This document shows positions 23,095 to 30,854 of a stretch of DNA of 64,000 nt, piece after piece. Position numbers and translations under genes: made by a program. The notes beneath the pieces were generated by a model, which was given only the letters and a program-made list of their open reading frames with translations, was not told where the DNA came from and did not search any database. The DNA lies in NCBI GenBank assembly GCA_022843445.1, contig JALHNS010000001.1, positions 1 through 64,000 on the forward strand, in the 5' to 3' direction. This stretch comes from Gemmata sp. Lineage in GTDB: Bacteria; Planctomycetota; Planctomycetia; Gemmatales; Gemmataceae. The first letter of the stretch is position 1, and each line of letters starts with the position of its first letter.

Positions 23095-25305
23095 ATGCGA
23101 GCGAAATGGTTGGCCGTGTTCGTTCTGCTCGCTGGTGGTGCGCCGGCGCGTGCCGCCGACACCGCGTTCGAGCGGGACGTTCTCCCGGTGCTCACGCGCG
23201 CCGGGTGCAACATGGGCGCGTGCCACGGCAACCTCAACGGTAAGGGCGGCTTCAAGCTCTCGCTCAAGGGCGAAGACCCGAACGCGGACTTCGCGGCGCT
23301 CACGCGCGACATGCTCGCCCGCCGCACCGACGTGCTGCGCCCGGACGAAAGCCTCATCCTCAAGAAGGCCACCGGGCAGGTGCCGCACGAGGGCGGCGCG
23401 CGCTTCTCCGCGAACAGCGCCGAATACGCGGTGCTGCGCGAGTGGGTGAATCGCGGTGCGCCCCGCGGCACCAGTGGGAGCGCGCTTACCAAACTGGTGG
23501 TGACGCCCGCCAGCAAGATTCTGATTGAACCCGCGGACCGGTTCGCGGTGCGCGCGGTCGCGCACTTCGCGGACGGTACTTCGCGCGACGTGACGCCGTT
23601 GATGGCGACCGAGTTCACGACGGTCGGCGTTGCGAAGATCACGCCGAGCGGCGAGGTGGTGCGCGAACAGACCGGCGAAACGGTGCTGCTCGTGCGCTAC
23701 GCGTCCGAAGTGTCGCCGGTGCGAGTCGTGTTCCTGCCGGATCGCCCGGTACCGGAGATGGGCGACCTCAAGCCCAACAACCGCATCGATGAACTGGTGT
23801 TCGCGCAGCTCAAAGAGTTGCGGCTGAAGCCCGCGGAGACGGCCCCGGATCCCGTCTTCTTGCGGCGCGCGTATTTGGACGCGCTCGGCGTTCTGCCGAC
23901 CGCGGCCGAAGCCCGCGCGTTTCTTTCTGACACCGCGGCCGACAAGCGCGCGAAGCTGATTGATTCATTGCTGGAGCGCCCGGAGTTCGCGGAGTATTGG
24001 GCGCAGAAGTGGTCCGATTTGCTGCGCAACGAAGAGAAGGCGCTCGACAAGAAGGGCGTCGCGGTGTTCTACCGGTGGATCGCGGCGCAACTCGCCGAAG
24101 ACCGGCCGCTGAACGAGTTAGCGCGCGACGTGCTCGCGGCCCGCGGCAGCACCTACGCGAACCCGCCGGCGAACTTCTGGCGGGCCGTCCGCGAACCGCT
24201 CGTGCGCGCGGAGAGCGTGGCGCAGGTGTTCCTCGGCGTGCGGATCGGCTGCGCGAAGTGCCACAACCACCCGTTCGACCGGTGGACGATCGACGACTAC
24301 TACGGGTTCGCGGCGCTGTTCGCGCGCGTCGATTACCGCGTGCTGGAAAACGAGAAGCGGGACCGGCTCGACAAGCACGAGTTCGTCGGCGAACAGATCG
24401 TGTGGCAGAACCGCACGAGCGAGCAGGAGAACCCGCGCACGCGCACGTTCGCGAAGCCCAAGTTCCTCGGCGCGCCCACGCCGGACCTCGGCGAAGAGGG
24501 CGACCGGCTCGGGGCGGTCGCGGAGTGGGTCGCGTCGCCCACGAACCCGTTCTTCGCGCGCGCGCAGGTGAACCGCGTCTGGCTGCACCTGATGGGCCGC
24601 GGGCTGGTCGATCCGAACGACGACTTCCGCGCCACGAACCCGCCGACGAACCCGGAACTGCTCGATTGGCTCGCGGCCGACTTCGCCAAAGGCGGCTTCC
24701 GGCTGAAGCGGACGGTGCGCGCGATCATGAACAGCCGCACCTACCAGTTCGCCGCGACGACGCGCGACCGCTCCACGATGGCCGACGATCTGCACCACTC
24801 GCACGCTCTGGTGCAACCGCTCGAGGCCGAACAGTTGCTCGACGCGCTGGCGGGCGTGACCGGCGTCCCGGTGTCGTTCAAGGGCTATCCGTTGGGGATG
24901 CGCGCGAACCAAGTGCCGGCCCCGCCGCAGAGCGGCCGTCGCGGGTTCGAGGGCATGGGCGAGCGCTTCCTGAAAGTGTTCGGCAAGCCGGACCGCCTGC
25001 TGACGTGCGAGTGCGAGCGCAACGACGACCCCGGCCTGTTGCAGGCGTTCCAACTCATCACCGGCGAGCTAATGAACTCGCTGGTGAAGGACGAATCCAA
25101 CCGCGTCGGGAAGATGTTAAGTGTGGGTGCGAGCGATACGGAGATGCTGGAAGAACTGTACCTCGCGGCACTGAGCCGCCGCCCGACGGACGCGGAGTCG
25201 AAGAAACTGACGGCCTATGTGAAGGCCGCAAAGGACCGCCGCGCCGCGTGGGAAGATGTGCTCTGGGCACTACTGAACAGCAAGGAATTCTTACTCCGTC
25301 GCTAG
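23095..25305 (+). CDS. DUF1549/DUF1553 planctomycete cytochrome-like secreted protein (second copy)
   Basis: The 736-residue protein starts MRAKWLAVFVLLAGGAPARA, a clear signal peptide. It has the same order as the copy at 15053: C-x4-CH site (GCNMGACHGNLNGKGGFKLS, about 40-59), Ig-like region, DUF1549 with CAKCHNHPFDRW (about 382-393) and DUF1553 with VNRVWLHLMGRGLVDPNDDF. The second copy has extra residues around 400-450. A DUF1501 gene follows 35 bases downstream, so this is a second complete module and not just a gene duplication. Redox or binding activity at the surface is inferred from the Cys/His motifs. Confidence 0.92.
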   Translation: MRAKWLAVFVLLAGGAPARAADTAFERDVLPVLTRAGCNMGACHGNLNGKGGFKLSLKGEDPNADFAALTRDMLARRTDVLRPDESLILKKATGQVPHEGGARFSANSAEYAVLREWVNRGAPRGTSGSALTKLVVTPASKILIEPADRFAVRAVAHFADGTSRDVTPLMATEFTTVGVAKITPSGEVVREQTGETVLLVRYASEVSPVRVVFLPDRPVPEMGDLKPNNRIDELVFAQLKELRLKPAETAPDPVFLRRAYLDALGVLPTAAEARAFLSDTAADKRAKLIDSLLERPEFAEYWAQKWSDLLRNEEKALDKKGVAVFYRWIAAQLAEDRPLNELARDVLAARGSTYANPPANFWRAVREPLVRAESVAQVFLGVRIGCAKCHNHPFDRWTIDDYYGFAALFARVDYRVLENEKRDRLDKHEFVGEQIVWQNRTSEQENPRTRTFAKPKFLGAPTPDLGEEGDRLGAVAEWVASPTNPFFARAQVNRVWLHLMGRGLVDPNDDFRATNPPTNPELLDWLAADFAKGGFRLKRTVRAIMNSRTYQFAATTRDRSTMADDLHHSHALVQPLEAEQLLDALAGVTGVPVSFKGYPLGMRANQVPAPPQSGRRGFEGMGERFLKVFGKPDRLLTCECERNDDPGLLQAFQLITGELMNSLVKDESNRVGKMLSVGASDTEMLEELYLAALSRRPTDAESKKLTAYVKAAKDRRAAWEDVLWALLNSKEFLLRR

Positions 25306-25340
25306 TCGCGGAGCGTGCGGCTTAATCGCAGAGGCAAACC

Positions 25341-26696
25341 ATGCTCGATCACGTTTCCCGGCGTGCCGTCCTCTCGGTCGGTGGGGCGTCGCTGTTGGGC
25401 CTCACGTTCCCCCAGATGCTCGCCGCGGCCGATTCCCCGCGAGCCAAGCACAAGGCGCGCGCCAAGAGCGTCATCTTCCTGCACCAGTGGGGAGGGCCGG
25501 GGCAGCACGAGACCTTCGACCCCAAACCGGACGCGCCGGACAACGTCCGCGGGTGGTACAAGGCCACCAAGACGAAACTCCCCGGCGTGCTGTTCGGCGA
25601 GCGCATCCCGAAGCTCGCGGCGATGGCCGACAAACTGTGCGTGGTGCGGTGCCTCACGCACACCATGAAGAACCACAACTCCGCCGGGTACTACTCGCTC
25701 ACCGGCGTCGCCCCGGCCACCGACGACCAGCGGCTCCGCGACTCCATCGACCTGTTCCCCGCGTACGGCAGCATTGTGGACAAGCTCAGCCCGGCGGCGA
25801 AGGGCGTCGCGTCGTTCGTGGCGTTCCCGCACGTCATCGCCGACGGCAGCATCACGCCCGGGCAGCACGCGAGCTTCCTCGGCAAGGCGCACAACCCGCT
25901 GTTCGTGAACCAAGACCCGAGCCGCGCGGATTTCAAACTGCCCGAACTCACGCTGCCGGATTCGCTCACCGTCGAGCGCCTCGAGAACCGCAAAGACATC
26001 CTGAAACTGATCGACGAACAGAGCGACCTGCTCGAAACCTCGCTCGTCGCGCAGGGGTTGGACGAGAGCTACCAAAAGGCCGTCGCGATGCTCACCTCGC
26101 CGCGGTTCAAGGCGGCGTTCGACCTGTCGAAGGAAGACAAGAAGACCCGCGACGCTTACGGCCGCACCACCTACGGCCAAAGCTGCCTGCTGGCGCGCCG
26201 CGTGGTCGAAGCCGGGGCGAAGTTCGTGAACGTGTACTTCTCGCGCGCCATCGGCGGCAAGGGGCAAGGCTGGGACTACCACGGCTTCAACAAGGAAGAC
26301 CCGAAGGAGCGGCTGAACGAACTGCTGCCGATGACGGACCAAACCCTCCCGGCGCTGCTGAACGACCTTGAAGATCGTGGGATGCTGGACGGCACGCTGG
26401 TGGTGTGGGTGGGCGAGTTCGGGCGCACGCCGCGCATCAGCTCGAACGGCGGGCGCGACCACTGGCCGCAGTGCTACTGTGCCGTGCTCGCCGGCGGCGG
26501 CACCAAGAAGGGCTTCGTGTATGGGGCGAGTGACAAACTCGGCGCGTACGCGACCGTGGGCCAGATGCGGCCGGAAGACCTCGCCGCGACGATGTTCGAC
26601 GCGCTCGGCATCGACCCGGACACCGAAATCAAAGACAAGCTGAACCGCCCGCTGCCGGTCGCGCGCGGCAAACCGGTGAGCGAACTGTTCGCGTAA
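25341..26696 (+). CDS. DUF1501 protein (third copy)
   Basis: The 451-residue protein starts MLDHVSRRAVLSVGGASLLG, with SRR and a hydrophobic stretch as in Tat leaders. Family motifs are FLHQWGGPGQHETFDPKPDAP, RCLTHTMKNHNSAGYYSLTG and GEFGRTPRISSNGGRDHWP. It is cotranscribed with the DUF1549 gene just upstream. After its stop there are only 36 bases before the tRNA-Gly fragment that marks the junction with the second integrated element, so it is probably the last resident gene on this side. Confidence 0.9.
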   Translation: MLDHVSRRAVLSVGGASLLGLTFPQMLAAADSPRAKHKARAKSVIFLHQWGGPGQHETFDPKPDAPDNVRGWYKATKTKLPGVLFGERIPKLAAMADKLCVVRCLTHTMKNHNSAGYYSLTGVAPATDDQRLRDSIDLFPAYGSIVDKLSPAAKGVASFVAFPHVIADGSITPGQHASFLGKAHNPLFVNQDPSRADFKLPELTLPDSLTVERLENRKDILKLIDEQSDLLETSLVAQGLDESYQKAVAMLTSPRFKAAFDLSKEDKKTRDAYGRTTYGQSCLLARRVVEAGAKFVNVYFSRAIGGKGQGWDYHGFNKEDPKERLNELLPMTDQTLPALLNDLEDRGMLDGTLVVWVGEFGRTPRISSNGGRDHWPQCYCAVLAGGGTKKGFVYGASDKLGAYATVGQMRPEDLAATMFDALGIDPDTEIKDKLNRPLPVARGKPVSELFA

Positions 26697-26732
26697 GTGT
26701 TGTTGGGATCGCGAACTAAGAAGTGGAAGGCA

Positions 26733-26781
26733 GAGCGGGATAGGGGAGTCGAACCCCTCTCACAGCCTTGGGAAGGCTGTG
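26733..26781 (-). tRNA. 3'-half fragment of tRNA-Gly(CCC), attachment-site remnant
   Basis: On the minus strand the anticodon arm CACAGCC-TTCCCAA-GGCTGTG (26781-26761, anticodon CCC) is followed by the T-arm AGGGGTTCGACTCCCCT (26758-26742) and the acceptor 3' strand ATCCCGCT. The 5' half (expected GCGGGAT and a D-arm) is missing; instead A/T-rich unrelated DNA adjoins at 26782. This is what remains when an element integrates at a tRNA gene: the host side keeps only the 3' half, and the intact gene is restored at the other end. The gene fragment itself is not functional. Confidence 0.85.
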
Positions 26782-26814
26782 AGGCATCTGTTTTCTAGGC
26801 TTTTTTCACACAAG

Positions 26815-26866
26815 ATTGGCAAAAATCTCCCTATAATGCCCCCAGATTTGCCAATGAAATTTGCCA
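26815..26866 (+). promoter_or_regulatory. integrase promoter with TTTGCCA operator repeats
   Basis: ATTGGCAAA (26815-26823) and TTTGCCAAT (26847-26855) are perfect inverted repeats around a consensus -10 box TATAAT (26832-26837); another TTTGCCA follows at 26860-26866. No good -35 is seen. A regulator bound to both arms would cover the promoter, so the integrase is probably repressed (inference). Confidence 0.5.
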
Positions 26867-26883
26867 GTCAAGGGGGCCAGATC

Positions 26884-28377
26884 ATGCCACGCAACATCCC
26901 GAAGGGGTTCGATCCAATCGCGAAGCGTTGGCGAAAGATGTACAAAGGCGAGCGTTACGAGGTCTACTGCTCGGAGTTGAACCTGCCCGAAGACCAATGG
27001 ACAGAACTCGGCAGTTACCAAGCGCGGAACCTTTGGTGGGACGCGCTGAAAGCGGAGATCGATACGAAACCGGCGGCACTCCGCCCTGACGTGCAGGAAG
27101 TGGTGGACGAACTGCGAAGGAAACGGGATCTGCTGCTCGCCCACAACCTCGATGCGTCGGAGTACGACGAGGCCATTCGGGAGGCCATCACCGCCTCCGC
27201 CAAACCGATCATCGATCCCAAGACGAAGTTCGACAGCTTGGAAGACGAGGTCGATGCGGTCTGTGCGGCCCCGCAACCAGACGGGGATGGCGTGAACCTC
27301 CTCGACCCTCGCACCACCGCTCGCGCCGCGTTGCTGATTCAACACGGTGTCGATCTTTCCGGCGTGGACCCGATGGTGCTGGAGATCGCGCTGGGGTCGA
27401 GAGCGTACTGGGCCGAGAAGACAGCCACCGCGACGACGGTTCCCGAAGACAAGCGGGTCGGCGCTCTGCTGGATCGCTGGCTCCAACTGAAGCGGAAGAA
27501 GCTGAAAGTAACCACCCTCAGCCGAGTTCAAGGTCACAAGAAGGCATTCGAGCTGATCACTCACGACGAGAAGGTGGTGCTGTCCGCTGACATGTCCGTG
27601 GACGTTCTCACCGAAGAGAAAATCGAAGAGGTGTTCCACGCCATCGACGCCGAAGAACGGGACACAGCCACGAAAGACAAGAAGTGGGTGACGTTCAAGA
27701 GCTTCCTCAAGTACGTTGTGAAGAAGCGGCTGATTCCCCAACCACTTAATCTGGACGACAAACTGCTCACGTTCAGCGTAACGACGAAGGAAAAGGCCAA
27801 GCCTGTGATGGCTGATGTCCGCGACTTCATCGCCGAACTTCCCGACCGGCTCAGGTTGTACGCCTTGCTCGCAGCGAACTGCGGCATGAACAACGTGGAC
27901 ATCGGCAAACTGGAACTGCGTCAGATCGACCTCACCGCAAAGACGCTGACCCGGAGAAGGCTGAAGACAGAAGCGTGGGACGGAGTGCCAACCGTCACCT
28001 ACCGTTTATGGGACGAGACGCTGCAACTGCTGCAACAATTGATGGCAAAGGAGGGCAAGTTGGCGCTCCTCGATGCGAAGGGTGAGCCGCTCTACATCGA
28101 AGAAAAGGACGGACCAGACGGCAAGGCAAGCCTCTACGACAAGATCAAATCATCGTGGCGGGATTACTTCGGGCGGGACGAAGCGAAGAAGTACACGATC
28201 AAAGACTTCCGCTTCATCTCAGCGGACATCATCAAAGACAGTCCGCAGTACCGCGTGTATCGCTCTGTCTGGCTCGGCCACTCGCCGAAGACCGTCGCGG
28301 AAAAGAGCTACTCCTCGTCCGAGGATTGTTCGCACGTCTGCGACTGGCTTCGCACCAGGTATTTCCCTCAAGCGTGA
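26884..28377 (+). CDS. int: divergent tyrosine recombinase next to tRNA-Gly fragment
   Basis: The start at ATG 26884 (MPRNIPKGFDPIAK) has a ribosome site AAGGGGG seven bases upstream; the longer frame begins inside the promoter. The 497-residue protein has an N-terminal helical arm, a core-binding region (about 195-280) and a catalytic domain ending WLGHSPKTVAEKSYSSSED with the likely nucleophile Tyr. The first catalytic Arg is not where expected: the corresponding segment reads LLAANCGMNNVDIGKLEL, with Met in its place, and box II reads IKDFRF without the usual leading His. This form is seen in some planctomycete integrases, so it may be active with altered chemistry. It directly abuts the attachment remnant. 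Confidence 0.85.
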   Translation: MPRNIPKGFDPIAKRWRKMYKGERYEVYCSELNLPEDQWTELGSYQARNLWWDALKAEIDTKPAALRPDVQEVVDELRRKRDLLLAHNLDASEYDEAIREAITASAKPIIDPKTKFDSLEDEVDAVCAAPQPDGDGVNLLDPRTTARAALLIQHGVDLSGVDPMVLEIALGSRAYWAEKTATATTVPEDKRVGALLDRWLQLKRKKLKVTTLSRVQGHKKAFELITHDEKVVLSADMSVDVLTEEKIEEVFHAIDAEERDTATKDKKWVTFKSFLKYVVKKRLIPQPLNLDDKLLTFSVTTKEKAKPVMADVRDFIAELPDRLRLYALLAANCGMNNVDIGKLELRQIDLTAKTLTRRRLKTEAWDGVPTVTYRLWDETLQLLQQLMAKEGKLALLDAKGEPLYIEEKDGPDGKASLYDKIKSSWRDYFGRDEAKKYTIKDFRFISADIIKDSPQYRVYRSVWLGHSPKTVAEKSYSSSEDCSHVCDWLRTRYFPQA

Positions 28378-28398
28378 GTCCTTGAGTCACTAACAGTC

Positions 28399-28420
28399 CA
28401 CCGGCGGCGATCCGCCGGTG
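28399..28420. terminator. hairpin between convergent genes
   Basis: CACCGGCGG-CGAT-CCGCCGGTG, a perfect 9-base stem with a 4-base loop, lies 22 bases after the integrase stop and before the end of the minus-strand gene at 28478. A CTTCTTTT stretch follows on the plus strand. It is likely a bidirectional terminator. Confidence 0.6.
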
Positions 28421-28477
28421 AACGCTTCTTTTCCGGCTTCGCTCGCCGTGGGGTCAACTTCACTGACCTCGCATCCG

Positions 28478-29068
28478 TCACGGTCTGCGCGATTTTCTCG
28501 ACTGCTTAACGAACGATTTCAGAAACCGTGTCATCGGCTTGTCCAAAAGCCCAGCCTCTTCGAGAGCTTCGACATCGCACTCACCGTCCGACTCGCACAT
28601 CAGCACCGGCCGAAAGACGAGGTTCGCGCCGTCCAAAGTGATCTCGTATCCGTAGGAGTGGTTTTCGTCGCAGACCGTCGCCTCGATCAACTCGCGCTGT
28701 TTCGCGGTCAGCAGTGGGGCGTCTTCGTCTTCGTCGTCCTCGTCCTGCTCCAGATTCTCTTCGTGCAAGTCGGGAACTTCGATCAAGTCGCCATCGGCGC
28801 AGCCCAGTTCACAGAAATCCTTAAACACCGCGAACGGCGCGAAGAGATTGAACCCGGCTTCGAGACGCTCGACGGGGGCAGTCGGGATGTCCTCGATCTG
28901 CTCGTCATCCGCGAGTGTCAGGTCGTCGTCACCGAGGATCAGTTTGCCATGTTCCACGATGCAGAGCGGCTCGACCGAACCGAGGGTCAGTGACTGCGAG
29001 AACTCGGTGACGGCACGAGCGAATTTGGCCCAATCGAACTCGGCACGCGGAATCCTCGTGGTCGTCAT
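28478..29068 (-). CDS. acidic hypothetical protein
   Basis: The start ATG 29068 (MTTTRIPRAEFDWAKFARAV) is chosen for its ribosome site AAGGAG eight bases upstream; the frame continues upstream to 29212 without support. The 196-residue protein is strongly acidic in the middle (EENLEQDEDDEDEDAP, about 105-120) and basic at the end (SFVKQSRKSRRP). No known domain was recognised, no signal peptide. It is preceded on the same strand by the GYF_2 gene (stop 29209) and may be cotranscribed with it. The charge pattern might suggest a DNA mimic or chaperone, but nothing else supports this. Confidence 0.7.
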   Translation of the reverse strand: MTTTRIPRAEFDWAKFARAVTEFSQSLTLGSVEPLCIVEHGKLILGDDDLTLADDEQIEDIPTAPVERLEAGFNLFAPFAVFKDFCELGCADGDLIEVPDLHEENLEQDEDDEDEDAPLLTAKQRELIEATVCDENHSYGYEITLDGANLVFRPVLMCESDGECDVEALEEAGLLDKPMTRFLKSFVKQSRKSRRP

Positions 29069-29208
29069 GGTTGTCTCCTTCTGCTCCCGTTGGTCGCGAC
29101 GAACCCAGGTTAGCTGGCGCGGGTGCGGCCAACTGCCAGTACCGTCAGAATCACATTCCGCATGACTGTCTCCGTTGAACTGAGGATCGCGAGACAAAAT
29201 CGCCAGCG

Positions 29209-29961
29209 TCACCGAGCGAAGGGGAATCCGACGTTTTGGAGTTCTTGGCGGTAGCCATCGGCAATGCCCTTCAGCCGCTGGACGGCGTCGTTGCTCTCAC
29301 CGAGTCGCCCTCGCGCGTCTTCGTACTTCCTCACGTTCTCGTCGTGCGTTTTGGTGAAGTTCTTTTGCAGGGACTGGCGAGCGGACGAATTGAGCTTGGG
29401 GTTCGCCCAGGTCTGGGCGTTCTGCTTGCCGAGAGCGGAGCCGGCCTCGAACCCGCCGGCGTAACTGTCACTGGTTGCTCCCGAACCGGGGCGAGCCGTT
29501 CCGGTCTGTGACCTCCCGATCTCGCCCGACTTGCCGGTCGAGTTCGCACCCTTCGTTGTGTCGCGGCCGGTGAGATAGACCCCCGTGGCAATAAGGAGCA
29601 GCAAGCCACACCCGGCAACGACCACGAACGCTGTTCGACGCGAGCGACCGCTTGCGACGTGTTGAGATCGCTGCACCCGTGCCAAACTGTCCGTGCGTGC
29701 GGTGTCCGGTTTCCCTTCCGCGCCGCCGAAATCAAAAGCCGGTTCCGAGTCTTGTACGGGAGTGTTCGCGGTGGGCGGCGGTGCCACGTCGTACAACCCC
29801 GGCACTTGGGACGCCGGCACCCACGGCCCGCCCTCGGCCTGGGCGATTAAATCGAGCGGCAGCAGTTGGCCCGTGGTCGTCATCTGCCGAAGTTGTGCGA
29901 ATTGGAACGGGCCGAACCTGCGACCGTCGCGCAACAGGAACCAGACGTTCGCCATGCTCAT
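29209..29961 (-). CDS. GYF_2-domain single-pass membrane protein
   Basis: The start is ATG 29961 (MSMANVWFLLRDG) or ATG 29955; the frame further upstream is Arg-rich and unlikely. Residues 5-50 form a GYF_2 domain: VWFLLRDGRRFGPFQFAQLR, then GQLLPLDLIAQAEGGPWVPAS. A membrane helix follows at about 115-135 (TAFVVVAGCGLLLLIATGVYL) and then a Gly/Ser-rich and charged outer part with a likely coiled coil near the end. GYF_2 proteins are common in planctomycetes and probably bind proline-rich peptides at the membrane. A second GYF_2 protein lies at 34126. Confidence 0.8.
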   Translation of the reverse strand: MSMANVWFLLRDGRRFGPFQFAQLRQMTTTGQLLPLDLIAQAEGGPWVPASQVPGLYDVAPPPTANTPVQDSEPAFDFGGAEGKPDTARTDSLARVQRSQHVASGRSRRTAFVVVAGCGLLLLIATGVYLTGRDTTKGANSTGKSGEIGRSQTGTARPGSGATSDSYAGGFEAGSALGKQNAQTWANPKLNSSARQSLQKNFTKTHDENVRKYEDARGRLGESNDAVQRLKGIADGYRQELQNVGFPFAR

Positions 29962-30206
29962 GCCCTCGCTGTGCGTCCCTCGCTCTTTCTCAAAGCGAGA
30001 ACGGCGGCGCGGAAGGGGCCACGGCCGGTGACGGCTTCTGGATCGCATCGTGACCGCGCCGGCGTAAACCCCTCCAAACCTCTATCAAGCGGGAGATGCC
30101 CTCGTCTCTCGAACTGCGCTCGCTTTTCGCAGAGATTTCTTGCTGGTTTCGTGGCCCCATTTCGCCGCGAATTCTCGCTTTCTCTGGCGGTCGCGAGCGT
30201 AAACCA

Positions 30207-30854
30207 ATGGAGCAGCCCGGCGGGTCGGTCGGCGGGCTGATTTCGTCCCCCTCGGCTGCTCCCGTGAACTCCACCACAACCGCGATGCAACGTCTGTTGG
30301 ACGCGCCGTCGTTGACGAACGAGGGGGTGTTCAACGAGCTTCTACTCCGGGCCTCCGAACGCCTGCGAGTGTTGGCCCGGCGGAAGCTGCGCGGCTTCCC
30401 CGCGTTGCGGCGGTGGGTGGAAACGGATGACGTGCTACAGCAGTCGATGCTCCGACTTCACCGGGCGTTGGAGCAGGTCCGGCCGGCGACGGTGGGCGCG
30501 TTCTTCGGGTTGGCGGGCCTCCAGATTCGGCGCGAACTGCACGACCTGCACCGGCACCACTTCGGTCCGCACGGGGTCGGTGCGAACCACCAGACGGACG
30601 GCGAGAGTCACTTGCCGGCCGTCGCCGAAGAAACCGAACTGCCGGTCGGGTGGGATCGCTTCCACAACATGATCGAGGCGCTCCCCGACGAGGAACGCGC
30701 CGTCGTGGACCTGCTGTTCGTCAGCGAGTTGACCCAAGAAGAAGCCGCCCAAGTTCTGGGCGTCTCGCTACGGACGGTCAAGCGGCGGTGGCAGTCGGCT
30801 CGGCTTCGCCTGGGCGCGGCCATCGAGCGGGAGGAACACCGGGATGTCGGATGA
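30207..30854 (+). CDS. ECF-type RNA polymerase sigma factor
   Basis: The start is taken at ATG 30207 (MEQPGGSVGGL); the upstream part of the frame lies over the divergent promoter region. The 215-residue protein has sigma region 2 at about 40-125 (ARRKLRGFPALRRWVETDDV) and region 4 at about 150-205 (LPDEERAVVDLLFVSELTQE, then AAQVLGVSLRTVKRRWQSAR, a helix-turn-helix). It belongs to the planctomycete ECF group that is paired with Ser/Thr kinases. Its stop overlaps the kinase start at 30844 by 11 bases. The kinase may sense a signal and control it, or it may drive its own operon (inference). Confidence 0.88.
   Translation: MEQPGGSVGGLISSPSAAPVNSTTTAMQRLLDAPSLTNEGVFNELLLRASERLRVLARRKLRGFPALRRWVETDDVLQQSMLRLHRALEQVRPATVGAFFGLAGLQIRRELHDLHRHHFGPHGVGANHQTDGESHLPAVAEETELPVGWDRFHNMIEALPDEERAVVDLLFVSELTQEEAAQVLGVSLRTVKRRWQSARLRLGAAIEREEHRDVG

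Noticed and set aside
26733-26820. Complete tRNA-Gly gene at the junction
   Set aside because: No D-arm or 5' acceptor strand (GCGGGAT) exists next to the anticodon arm; only the 3' half is there.
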